The notes beneath the pieces are model-generated. The model was not told where the DNA came from and did not search any database. It saw only the letters and a list, made by a program, of their open reading frames with translations. A stretch of DNA of 64,000 nt, taken from positions 1 through 64,000 of the forward strand of contig NZ_FMBW01000063.1 of the NCBI RefSeq assembly GCF_900091725.1, in the 5' to 3' direction. This document shows positions 1 through 8,133 of the stretch, piece after piece (the first letter of the stretch is position 1; each line of letters opens with the position of its first letter). The DNA is from Streptomyces sp. DvalAA-43 (GTDB lineage Bacteria > Actinomycetota > Actinomycetes > Streptomycetales > Streptomycetaceae). The position numbers and the translations under genes were made by a program.

Positions 1-1945
1 GCCGGGCGCGGCGGGCTGCCGCGCCGGGTCGCCCGTGGTGGCGTGGTCGCCACCGGGACGCCCGGCGGGGGGCGGCGGCGACGTGATCCGTGCCGGACCC
101 GGGCCGTACGCCACCGGTCACGCCCTCGGCCGGACTCCCGCTCGCGGGCGGCTTCTGCACGCCCTCGCCGCCGACCGCCTCGGAGCGCCCGCCCGCGGGC
201 GGCCGTCCCGTCCCCCGGTTCCCGTCGCCGCCATGGCTCCCCGTGTCGGTGACACGCGAACCGGGCCCCTCGGACCGTTCCCCCACGGGGGGCGGCACGG
301 AACCGCCCGTCTCCGTACGCCTTCCGCCGTCGCCGTGCGGAACGGGACCGCCCGCGTCCGTCCCCTCGGACCGCCCGGGCCCCGGCCGCGCGGGCGTGCC
401 GGCCTGCGGTGTCTGGTCGGGAGCCTCGCCACGGGGAACCGGCGTGGACCGCGAACCCTGGTCCCGCACAGGCGGATTCGGCGCCGCCGATTCGCCACGC
501 GGCCCCTGCGACTCCGCACGATCCCCGCCAGGACCCCCCGGAACCGGCCGACCCGGCGTCTCCGAACCACCCACCACATGCGGCTTCCCCGACTCCGGGG
601 CGGGCGGCGGCACCGACCGCGAACCCTGGTCCCGTACAGGCGGGTTCGGCGCGGCCTCCGTACGCGGGCCCTCGCCCCGTACCGGCGGGTTGGGTGTCGC
701 TGAGCCGGTGCGGGAACTCTCCCCGCGCGGGGGTGCGTCCGAACCGGCGCGATCGCCGCCGCCCTGCGTGCCCGGGACGGGCTTGCCGGGGATCTCACCC
801 GCCGTGACGGTGTGGGGCTTTCCCGGCTGCGGGGCCGGGGTGGGCGGCGGGGCCGTACGAGAATCGTCGCCACTGGCGGGTCGGTCGGACGGTGTGGGGT
901 GCGAGCCGCCCTGCGGGTTCGGCCTGCCGCTGAGCGGGACCGGGGCCCCGGTGGGGGTGTGGGTGCCGGAGCCCTCGCCGCGCGCCGGCTCCGGCGGCAT
1001 ACCGACGTCGCCCGGACGGCCGCCGGCCGGGCCACTGCTCGTGGGGTGGTTCTCCTTGGCGGAGACGCCGCCCGTGACGGGGGGCGCGCCCTCGCCCTTC
1101 CCCGGGCCGCCGGGGACAGGCACGGTGTGGTCGCCGCCGTGGCGGGTCTGGGCGGGCGGCGGCGTGAAGGTGTTCTTGCCGCCGCTGCCGCCGATGGGCG
1201 CGAACCCATCCGAGCCGCCCGGCTTCGTCACCGGCGGCGAGTGCGGCGGCGGGCTGCCCGCCTTCGGTACCCCGTCGGGCGTGATGCCCTTCGGGACGCC
1301 GTGGTAACCGCCGAGCCCTCCGGCGATGCCGCCGAAACCGCCGCCGATGCCGAGGGTCAGCGCCTCGGCGCCCCAGTCGATGTCGTAGTCCGTGTGCGCG
1401 ATGGCCGCGCCCGCCGCGCCGATGCCGAGGTCGAAGGCGAGGCCCGAGGCGGAGCCGATGACGGCCCCGCCGATCGAGCCGACCACCGCGCTGCCGATGG
1501 GGCCGAGCCGCCCCACCATCGAGGCGATCACCGGGATGAGCCGGGCGATGAGCTGCCCGATCATGGCGAGCAGACCTTCGAGGAGCGGCCCGAGGTAGAA
1601 GAAGACGGCGCTGAGGATCGCGCCGAGGATGTCCGCCCACATCATGGCGTTGAGCTTCTTCGCGTACTCCTCCGCCGCCTCGTGGAGCTTGTCCGCGTAC
1701 CGGTTGATCGACTGGCCGATGGTCCAGGCGGTCTCGATCGCGTCGTCGAGGTTCTTGGCGGCCGCGTCGGACCAGGCGAGACGGGCCGCGTTGCCCGCCG
1801 CGCCCTTCCACTCGATGCCCTCCACGTGCCCGTTGACGGCGACCCGGCGCTCGTGGAGCTCGTCTCCGAGCTGGATCCAGGCGTTGCCCAGGGCGTAGAT
1901 GTCCTCAAGCTTGATGGTGTTGAGTACGGATTCCGCGGAAGCCAT
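1..1945 (-). CDS. WXG100-like, proline/glycine-rich candidate T7SS effector (partial, runs off left edge)
   Basis: The frame is open from an ATG at 1945 to the window edge, so the C-terminus is missing. Residues 1-100 are helical and WXG-like (WKGAAGNAA near residue 47). A hydrophobic glycine-rich stretch (about 105-215) follows, then several hundred residues of low-complexity linker with repeated PNPPVRDQGSRS-type units and GGDH/GKPHVV motifs. This layout (WXG head, membrane-active part, long linker, C-terminal domain) is typical of actinobacterial type VII secreted polymorphic toxins; the toxin domain, if any, lies outside the window. It sits directly downstream of the EccC gene, 86 bp away and on the same strand, so co-expression is likely. 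In the last about 25 visible codons the frame turns Arg-rich (see findings), which may be an indel in a G6 run at 67-72. Confidence 0.72.
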   Translation of the reverse strand, partial: MASAESVLNTIKLEDIYALGNAWIQLGDELHERRVAVNGHVEGIEWKGAAGNAARLAWSDAAAKNLDDAIETAWTIGQSINRYADKLHEAAEEYAKKLNAMMWADILGAILSAVFFYLGPLLEGLLAMIGQLIARLIPVIASMVGRLGPIGSAVVGSIGGAVIGSASGLAFDLGIGAAGAAIAHTDYDIDWGAEALTLGIGGGFGGIAGGLGGYHGVPKGITPDGVPKAGSPPPHSPPVTKPGGSDGFAPIGGSGGKNTFTPPPAQTRHGGDHTVPVPGGPGKGEGAPPVTGGVSAKENHPTSSGPAGGRPGDVGMPPEPARGEGSGTHTPTGAPVPLSGRPNPQGGSHPTPSDRPASGDDSRTAPPPTPAPQPGKPHTVTAGEIPGKPVPGTQGGGDRAGSDAPPRGESSRTGSATPNPPVRGEGPRTEAAPNPPVRDQGSRSVPPPAPESGKPHVVGGSETPGRPVPGGPGGDRAESQGPRGESAAPNPPVRDQGSRSTPVPRGEAPDQTPQAGTPARPGPGRSEGTDAGGPVPHGDGGRRTETGGSVPPPVGERSEGPGSRVTDTGSHGGDGNRGTGRPPAGGRSEAVGGEGVQKPPASGSPAEGVTGGVRPGSGTDHVAAAPRRASRWRPRHHGRPGAAARRAR

Positions 1946-2031
1946 GGGAGCGCCCTCCTCGGGCGTACTGCTGGGGATCGGACGTCGGGGCGAGGACGGT
2001 CGCGGGGCCGGCGGCCCCGCGACCGGCGCGG

Positions 2032-5000
2032 TCAGCTGCGGGCGGCGACGGGTTCGTGGTGCGGCGGGCCGTCCTCCCGGGGGGCGGCGGCCGGGTCCCC
2101 GGCGGCCTCCTCCGGCAGGTCGCGCTCGTCGAGGGCGATCTGGACGACGGTGGGGCCCTGGCCCCGGCGGACGAGGAGACCGCGTCCCGGCTCGCCGCGC
2201 CGGGCGCGCTGCTCACCGATGAGGACGCCCTCGCGGTGGTCGCCGGAAAGCAGCAGCCCGCTCGTGCCGTTCTCCTTCAGCTTGCTCAGCAGCGGGTCGG
2301 AGAGGAGGGCACGCCCCGCGCCGCCGACCCTGCGGGCCAGGACGAGGTGGAAGCCAAGCTCCTCGGCCTGCGGGATGAACGGGGCGAGCGGGGCCAGCGG
2401 GCCCTGCCCCATGCCGCCGGTGGCGAGGTCGTAGTCGTCGGCGACGACGTACAGTTCGGGCCCCTGCCACCAGGTGCGCCCGGCCAGTTCGGTGGCCGTG
2501 ACGTCCGGCGGGGGCATCCGGCTGCGCAGGGTCTCCACAAGGGCCTGGGCCTGTCCGGCGACGAGGTCGGCGTTGCCGCCGCGCGCGCCGATGTACTCGG
2601 GCGGGACGACGTCGAGGAGGCTGTGCCGGTAGTCGACCACCATGAAGCGGGCGTCGCGCGCGGAGTGGCGGGCGGCGAGGCCGCGCATCCAGGCGCGCAG
2701 GAAGGCGGTCTTGCCGGAGCCGGAGTCACCGAGGACCACGAAGTGCGGCTCGCCGGAGGTGAGATCGAGGCCGACGGGGGTGAGGTCGGACTCGCGCAGC
2801 CCGATGGGCACCTCGCGGCCGGTGAGGGCCGGGCCGTGGCCCTCCCAGTGCTCGGCGGGCGCGGGCACGGCGGCGGCGGCCAGTTCGCGGACGGTGACCC
2901 GCTGCGGCAGGACGCGCAGCGCCGGGGCCGAGGGCCGCTTCCAGCTCGCGGCGATCCGGGCGACGAGCTCGCGTTCCGCCTCCGCGAGTCCGTCCACGGA
3001 GTCGACGCCGTCGAGACGGGGCAGCGCGACGTGGTGGGTGAGGCCGGGCGGCAGGATGCCCCGGCCCGGGACGCTCTGGCCGAGCGCGCGGGCGGCCTGG
3101 CGGTTGATCTCGGACTCGGCGGGGTCGTTGAGGCGCAGTTCGAGGCGGCCGGGGATGCTGTCGCGCAGCCCGACACGGATCTCGGCCCAGCGGTTCGCGG
3201 TGAGCCACAGGTGGACGCCGACGCCGAGACCGCGCGCGGCGATGTCGGTGAGTGTGGCGGCGGCCTCATCCTCCGCGGCGTGCAGCGCGGCCCAGTTGTC
3301 GACCACGAGGACGACGTCGGCGGCCCGCACGCCCTCCGGCAGTTCGCCGCTCACGCGGCGGGCACGCAGGTCGGCGGCGGACTGGATGCGCAGGTCGCGG
3401 AACATCGTCTCGCGGGCGGTGACGATCCGGCCGACCTCGGCGAGCACCCGGCGTACGCGTTCCTCGTCGCGGCGTCCGGCGATGCCCGCGACGTGCGGGG
3501 CGTCGGCGAGCCCGTGGAGAGTGCCGCCGCCCATGTCGATCGCGTAGAACTGGAGTTCGTCGGGGGTGTGGGTGAGCATCGCGCTCAGCATCGCGGTGCG
3601 CAGGAAGGTGGACTTCCCGCTCTGCGGGGCGCCGACGAGGGCGAGGTGCCCCTGGCGGCCCGTGAGGTCGATGCCGATGGGGCGCTGTTCCTGGCGTGCC
3701 GGTACGTCGATGACACCGGCCGGGAACTTGAGGCTCCCCGGGAGCGGCCACAGCGGCCCGACGAGCCCGCGCTCCGGGTCCTCCTCGGGCTCACCGAGCA
3801 GCGGCAGCAGACCGAAGTGCGCGGGGAGCGGGGGCAGCCACACCTGGTGGCCGGGGGTGTCCTTGGTGAGCACGCGCTCGACGGCGAGGGCGAGTTCGGT
3901 CGTACCGCCCGTCCCGGTCCACTCCCAGGCGGGCTTCTCCTCCTCCTCGGGCGCGAGCGGCGCGAGTTCGCCGTGCACGGCGAAGGGCACCGGGGCGAGG
4001 GCCGCGGGGGACGCGTCGGGGTCGAAGCCCCGGTAGGGCGCGGAGACGTGGGCGACGCGGAAACGCTCGTACACCGTCTCGTCCACCTTGAGGTAGGCCG
4101 AGCCGGGGATGGCGGGCAGGCTGTAGGCGTCCGGAGTGCCGAGGACGGCCCGGGACTCGGCGGCGCTGAAGGTGCGCAGCCCGATCCGGTACGAGAGGTG
4201 GGACTCAAGGCCCCTCAGGCGCCCCTCCTCCAGGCGCTGGGTGGCGAGCAGCAGGTGCATACCGAGCGAGCGGCCCACGCGCCCGATCTGGACGAACAGG
4301 TCGATGAAGTCGGGTCGCTGGGAGAGGAGTTCACCGAACTCGTCGACGACGATCAGCAGGTACGGCAGCGGTTCGAGCGGCCTGCCCTCGGAGTCGGTGC
4401 CGCCCGCCGCCTGGCGCAGCTGGTACTCGCGCACCGAGTCGGCGTTCCCGGCCTCGCGCAGCATCCGCTGGCGGCGCTGCTGTTCGCCCTGGAGCGCCTG
4501 GCGCATCCGGTCCACGAGGGCGAGGTCGTCGGCGAGGTTGGTGATGAGACCGGAGACGTGCGGGAGTTCGGTGACCCCGGCGAAGGTCGCGCCGCCCTTG
4601 AAATCGACCAGGACGAAGGCGAGGTGTTCCGGGGAGTGCACCAGCGCGAGCCCCGTGACGAGGGTGCGCAGCAGTTCGCTCTTGCCGGAGCCGGTGGCGC
4701 CGACGACGAGGCCGTGCGGCCCGACACCGCCCTGCGCGGACTCCTTGACGTCCAGGACGAGGGGTTCGCCGGTGCCGGTGACGCCGATGGGGACGCTGAG
4801 CAGGTCCCGGTCGTCGGGGGCCCGGCGCCGGTCGGCCGGGTCGAAGGAGGCGATGTCGGGGATGCCGAGCATTCCGGAGAGGGAGACGTGCGCGGAGAGG
4901 ACCTGCTCGCGCTCGCCGGAGAGCTGGAGCGGGGCGAGGGCGCGGGCGGCGGCCTCCAGGACGCCGGGGGCGATCTCGTCGGCGCTCGCCTTCTCGACGC

Positions 5001-6183
5001 TCGCGTGCAGGACCGGGTCCCGGCCCTGCAGGACGAGTCCGCCCCGCGCGTTCGTACGGGCGCGGACGTCGACGCGGCCCGGCTCCGAGCCTTCCTCGTC
5101 CACGAGGCACACGAGGTGCAGGCCGATCTCGGGTCCGGCCTCGGTGAGGAGTTCGTTGAGGAGCGCGGAGCGGGCCCAGACGGCCTCGGGCTCGTAGTCG
5201 TCGATGAAGACGACGAGGTGCCGTCGCGCGGCGGCACCGCGCTGGGTGAGCAGCCGGTTGCCGCGCTCGGCACGGGCCGTGACGGCCTGGTCGAGGACGG
5301 CGCGGAGGTGGTCGTTGAGTCCGGTGAGGTCGTCGGCGAGCATCGGCACGACCTCCTGCTCGCGCGCCCCGCCCTCCTGCTCGGCCGGTTGCGCGTGCGG
5401 CAGCCACTTCGCCCAGTCCCAGGCGGAGTGCCCGCCGGTGACGACGGCGACGCGTACGTCGTCGGGGGCGTGCAGCACGGAGAGTTGGAGCAGGAGTGCC
5501 TGGGCGAGTTCCCGGCCCCGGGCGCGGGGGCCGAGGAGGCTGACGACGCCGGAGTTGCCGAGGTCGAGCCAGGCGGCCTGGTCGTCGACGGCGGCGTGCT
5601 GGCCGACGAGTTCGACGGCGGCGTGGCGGCAGGCGGTGTCGAGCTCGACGGTCGGGTCGCTCTGCTCGGGCAGGCGCAGCGGCGCGGCGGGCGGCACGGT
5701 GCCGGTGCCGAGGCGCAGGCGGAGGAAGTCGTCGTCGCCGGGGCGGCGTTCCCACACCCGGCGGCGGCGCGTTGCCAGCGCCCACAGCCGGTCGGGGTGC
5801 GGGTGCCGCCAGGCGTCGGCGGCGCGCTGCTCGGCGCGCGAGTGCAGCGCCTGCTTGCGCATCCCCGACAGGTACTCCATGTACCGCTCGCGCTGGCGGA
5901 ACTGGTTGCGGCGGCGGCTGCCGCGCAACTGCATCCGGACGCCGATGGTGATGCCGATGGAGACCACGACGAAGGCCATGCCGAGCAGGATCATCCAGGC
6001 CCGCCCGTAGGCGACCATGTAGGCCGCCATGCTGACGCTGGAGAGCAGCGGCAGCAGGAGCATGAGCCAGCCCGCCGCGCCCTGCGGCTGGGGTCGCTGG
6101 GGCGGGGCGGCGAGGGTCGTCCCGCCCTCCGGCACGGGGGGCGGCGTCATACGGACGGGGCGGTGGAAGGGGATTCGACTCAC
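2032..6183 (-). CDS. eccC: Type VII secretion FtsK/SpoIIIE-type ATPase EccC
   Basis: A 1383-residue protein, full length for a fused EccCa-EccCb. Two membrane helices lie near residues 38-85 (GWLMLLLPLLSS... and AWMILLGMAFVVV). Three ATPase modules follow, with Walker A motifs GATGSGKS (about 491), GAPQSGKS (about 846) and GDSGSGKT (about 1150). The first module has a clear Walker B (LLIVVDEFGELL) and the LLATQRLEEGRL segment seen in EccC proteins. EccC is the motor that recognises C-terminal signals of WXG100 substrates and drives export through the EccB/C/D/E membrane complex. It is preceded by a WXG100-like gene (6315-6767) and followed by the Pro-rich effector candidate. The start is the ATG at 6183; the CDS ends 86 bp before the next gene. 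Confidence 0.95.
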   Translation of the reverse strand: MSRIPFHRPVRMTPPPVPEGGTTLAAPPQRPQPQGAAGWLMLLLPLLSSVSMAAYMVAYGRAWMILLGMAFVVVSIGITIGVRMQLRGSRRRNQFRQRERYMEYLSGMRKQALHSRAEQRAADAWRHPHPDRLWALATRRRRVWERRPGDDDFLRLRLGTGTVPPAAPLRLPEQSDPTVELDTACRHAAVELVGQHAAVDDQAAWLDLGNSGVVSLLGPRARGRELAQALLLQLSVLHAPDDVRVAVVTGGHSAWDWAKWLPHAQPAEQEGGAREQEVVPMLADDLTGLNDHLRAVLDQAVTARAERGNRLLTQRGAAARRHLVVFIDDYEPEAVWARSALLNELLTEAGPEIGLHLVCLVDEEGSEPGRVDVRARTNARGGLVLQGRDPVLHASVEKASADEIAPGVLEAAARALAPLQLSGEREQVLSAHVSLSGMLGIPDIASFDPADRRRAPDDRDLLSVPIGVTGTGEPLVLDVKESAQGGVGPHGLVVGATGSGKSELLRTLVTGLALVHSPEHLAFVLVDFKGGATFAGVTELPHVSGLITNLADDLALVDRMRQALQGEQQRRQRMLREAGNADSVREYQLRQAAGGTDSEGRPLEPLPYLLIVVDEFGELLSQRPDFIDLFVQIGRVGRSLGMHLLLATQRLEEGRLRGLESHLSYRIGLRTFSAAESRAVLGTPDAYSLPAIPGSAYLKVDETVYERFRVAHVSAPYRGFDPDASPAALAPVPFAVHGELAPLAPEEEEKPAWEWTGTGGTTELALAVERVLTKDTPGHQVWLPPLPAHFGLLPLLGEPEEDPERGLVGPLWPLPGSLKFPAGVIDVPARQEQRPIGIDLTGRQGHLALVGAPQSGKSTFLRTAMLSAMLTHTPDELQFYAIDMGGGTLHGLADAPHVAGIAGRRDEERVRRVLAEVGRIVTARETMFRDLRIQSAADLRARRVSGELPEGVRAADVVLVVDNWAALHAAEDEAAATLTDIAARGLGVGVHLWLTANRWAEIRVGLRDSIPGRLELRLNDPAESEINRQAARALGQSVPGRGILPPGLTHHVALPRLDGVDSVDGLAEAERELVARIAASWKRPSAPALRVLPQRVTVRELAAAAVPAPAEHWEGHGPALTGREVPIGLRESDLTPVGLDLTSGEPHFVVLGDSGSGKTAFLRAWMRGLAARHSARDARFMVVDYRHSLLDVVPPEYIGARGGNADLVAGQAQALVETLRSRMPPPDVTATELAGRTWWQGPELYVVADDYDLATGGMGQGPLAPLAPFIPQAEELGFHLVLARRVGGAGRALLSDPLLSKLKENGTSGLLLSGDHREGVLIGEQRARRGEPGRGLLVRRGQGPTVVQIALDERDLPEEAAGDPAAAPREDGPPHHEPVAARS

Positions 6184-6314
6184 GGTGGCTGCCTAGCGGG
6201 CTGTCGGCGGACGGAGCGGGGCGCGGGCACGGGTGCGGCCCTGGCGGGGGCACGGGTGCGCGCGGGGGCGGACGCGGGGCCCCCGCGCGGTCGTGGGGGC
6301 GCGGGCGCCGCGGC

Positions 6315-6767
6315 TCAGTGGGGGAAGGTCATGGTGATCGCGGTCTTGTTGGTGTCGGTCTCCGCGCCGGGCGGGGTGTCCTTGGGGTCCTCCCCGTCCC
6401 CGCCGCCGGTCAGCGCGTCGTGGAACTTGCCGAAGGCGCCGGTGATGCCGTCCTCGGCGAGGCTGTAGTTGTGCTCGGCGGTCCCGACGCCGTCGGCGAG
6501 GGTGGGCAGGACGGCGGGCGTCGGGTCGTCCTTGAAGCCGAACAGCTCGCGCATCACGCGGTTCCACTCGTCCACGACGGCCTGGGCGTCGGCGGCTGCC
6601 TTGCCTTCCCAGCGCAGGCGCAGTCCGAAGATCCGGTCGCCGATGGCCTGGGTGGTCTCCGAGACCTCCTTGCTCAGGTCGAGGAGCCGCTTGGCCGAGG
6701 ACGCCATCCCCTGGGGGGAGACGTCCAGGAGGGAGGTGTCGTAGTCGGTCTTGCCGTTGTCGGCCAT
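6315..6767 (-). CDS. WXG100-like secretion substrate (150 aa)
   Basis: The start is the ATG at 6767, preceded by a GAAAGG ribosome site; the open frame runs further upstream but lacks a better start. The first 100 residues are two amphipathic helices around LRWEGKAAADAQ, a W-x-G turn as in ESAT-6/WXG100 proteins, with ELFGFKDD after it. A roughly 45-residue acidic, Gly/Pro/Asp tail ends in TAITMTFPH. At 150 aa it is longer than a classical EsxA (about 100 aa). It lies 131 bp upstream of eccC on the same strand, which supports a role as substrate or chaperone of this secretion system. Partner and function are inferred from family and context. Confidence 0.8.
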   Translation of the reverse strand: MADNGKTDYDTSLLDVSPQGMASSAKRLLDLSKEVSETTQAIGDRIFGLRLRWEGKAAADAQAVVDEWNRVMRELFGFKDDPTPAVLPTLADGVGTAEHNYSLAEDGITGAFGKFHDALTGGGDGEDPKDTPPGAETDTNKTAITMTFPH

Positions 6768-6938
6768 GACGCACCTTTCCGGCGAAACCCGGTGCCCGGT
6801 ACGGGACTTGTTCCCGTACTCGCCACCGCGTCCGCACTGACAATTCCGCACACAAGTGATAAACCTGGCAGAGTTCCCGGGGACCGGTCCCCGGCCGGCG
6901 TGCCACCGGGACGGTGCCGGACAGACGAGGGAGAGACC
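6768..6938. promoter_or_regulatory. Divergent intergenic region between two T7SS-locus genes
   Basis: This 171-bp gap separates the leftward 6315-6767 gene from the rightward 6939-7568 gene, so it should hold both start regions. It contains the most AT-rich stretch of the locus (about 6838-6868), with a possible rightward CTGACA/GATAAA pair at 15 bp spacing. No dyad operator is obvious. Promoter assignment is inference. Confidence 0.35.
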
Positions 6939-7568
6939 GTGAGCGGCCCGATAGATTCCAAGTACGACACGACGCCCCTGCCCGAGCCGGAGGAACCGGC
7001 CGACGGCAAGGACCCGGAGCCGAGTGCCGACAACGGAAAGGACCTCAGCGGCCTGGTCCCGGAGGACAAGGTCGCCTGGGACACCCCGCCCTCCTTCAAT
7101 CTCGACCCGAAGGACGTCAACAGCAGCGGCTCCAATCCCCCCGAGCCGAAGCCGGGACCGCCCTCCGGAAACCTGCGCGTGGACCTCGCCTCGCTGCGCA
7201 CGGCGGAGAAGTCCATGCTCGTCGAGGCGCGCGAGGCGGTCGCGAAGTACGAGGAGGTGCGCGCGCACGTCGCCTCGGTCAAGGACACCGTCTTCGGCCA
7301 GACCGCGAAGGACAAGGCCGACACCGGTGAGGGGCACACGAGCCTGGCCAGCGGCTACAAGCCGCCGCAAGAGGACTCGGACAACCCCTTCGCCCCGGCC
7401 GCCCGGGAGTTCGCCGCCGAGATGAACCCGGCGATGGAGCGCGCGCTGCTTCAGGTGGGCTCGGCGCTGGAGAAGTTCGGCGAGTACATCGCCCTGCTCA
7501 ACCACTCCGGGCAGGTGTACGCGCACACCGACCGCGAGTCGCGCTTCCCGCCGCCGCCCGCCGGTTGA
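6939..7568 (+). CDS. Hypothetical T7SS-locus protein (209 aa)
   Basis: The start is the GTG at 6939, seven bases after a GAGGGAG ribosome site. The first 75 residues are acidic, Pro/Asp-rich and probably disordered. From about residue 80 the protein is a helical region (LASLRTAEKSML... then EEVRAHVASVKDTVFGQTA) resembling the helical hairpin of WXG100/ESX-associated proteins, but without a clear WXG. It ends with LNHSGQVYAHTDRESRFP and a Pro-rich tail. It is the only gene of the cluster read rightward and is convergent with the next WXG100-like gene. A role as secretion partner or accessory protein is an inference from position. Confidence 0.75.
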   Translation: MSGPIDSKYDTTPLPEPEEPADGKDPEPSADNGKDLSGLVPEDKVAWDTPPSFNLDPKDVNSSGSNPPEPKPGPPSGNLRVDLASLRTAEKSMLVEAREAVAKYEEVRAHVASVKDTVFGQTAKDKADTGEGHTSLASGYKPPQEDSDNPFAPAAREFAAEMNPAMERALLQVGSALEKFGEYIALLNHSGQVYAHTDRESRFPPPPAG

Positions 7569-7592
7569 GCGGGGCGCGTGCCCGGCCCCGCC

Positions 7593-7617
7593 CCGCCCCG
7601 CGTGCCGCGCGGGGCGG
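7593..7617. terminator. GC-rich hairpin between convergent genes
   Basis: A perfect 10-bp stem (CCGCCCCGCG / CGCGGGGCGG) with a 5-nt loop lies 25 bp after the stop of the rightward 6939-7568 gene. It lies in the gap shared with the convergent gene ending at 7720, so it could serve both. There is no U tract, as is common in Streptomyces. Confidence 0.5.
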
Positions 7618-7719
7618 CGGCGCGGCAAGGCGCCCGCTCGCGGCCGTACGGGCAGCGGCGCCCCGGGCGCGGCGAGCGCCCCGCGCGGCACGGCCGTACC
7701 GGCGGCGCGGTGCGAGCGC

Positions 7720-8043
7720 TCAGCCATGGGAGCCCTCGCCGTGCAGGTTCTTCTCGTTCTGTTCCTCGGCGGCGTGGTAGTTGTCGTAGCTGGTCTGCAT
7801 CTTGACGATGATGTCGGCGAGGACCCGCTTCAGGTCGTGCTGGCACTTGTGGAACCAGGACTCGATCTCGTCGAAGGTCCCGTAGGCCGGGGTGTTCCAG
7901 TGCTCGCCGACGCCCTTCATGACGTGGTCGATCTCCTGCATGAGTTCGGTGACCAGCCCGGACGCCATGCGCACGTAGCCGAGCGTGTCCCTCAGTTCGG
8001 CGAGGTCCGCCTTGAACTCCTCGAACGTGATCTCCTCAGCCAT
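7720..8043 (-). CDS. WXG100-like small helical protein (107 aa)
   Basis: Starts at ATG 8043 (MAEEITFEEF); an in-frame GTG at 8052 is an alternative, and both follow an AGGTG/GGAGAGG purine stretch. The protein is two helices around a W-x-T turn (VGEHWNTPAYGTF near residue 50), the position occupied by WXG in ESAT-6 homologues. A basic second helix and an NEKNLHG tail follow. The size is that of WXG100 proteins. It follows the beta-helix/AAA+ gene by 90 bp on the same strand. It is probably a substrate or paired partner; which other WXG100 protein it pairs with cannot be told from sequence. Confidence 0.78.
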   Translation of the reverse strand: MAEEITFEEFKADLAELRDTLGYVRMASGLVTELMQEIDHVMKGVGEHWNTPAYGTFDEIESWFHKCQHDLKRVLADIIVKMQTSYDNYHAAEEQNEKNLHGEGSHG

Positions 8044-8133
8044 CCGTGGCACACCTGCCTCTCCCCCGGTCCTCCGGGGTCTGCGGTCGCGGCGCGGCGT
8101 ACGGGACGCGCGCGGGGGGAAGGGGCGCGCCGG

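Noticed and set aside
90-1307. Long proline/serine-rich rightward reading (405 codons)
   Set aside because: It is the antisense shadow of the linker of the leftward WXG effector; no ribosome site, and the leftward frame has a WXG domain.
2056-6468. 1470-codon rightward open frame
   Set aside because: Antisense to eccC; composition of Gly/Val/Asp without domains. High GC leaves such frames open by chance.
6768-7727. Leftward extension of the 150-aa WXG100 frame to 7727
   Set aside because: Overlaps the rightward 6939-7568 gene and reads as a non-protein; ATG 6767 has a ribosome site.
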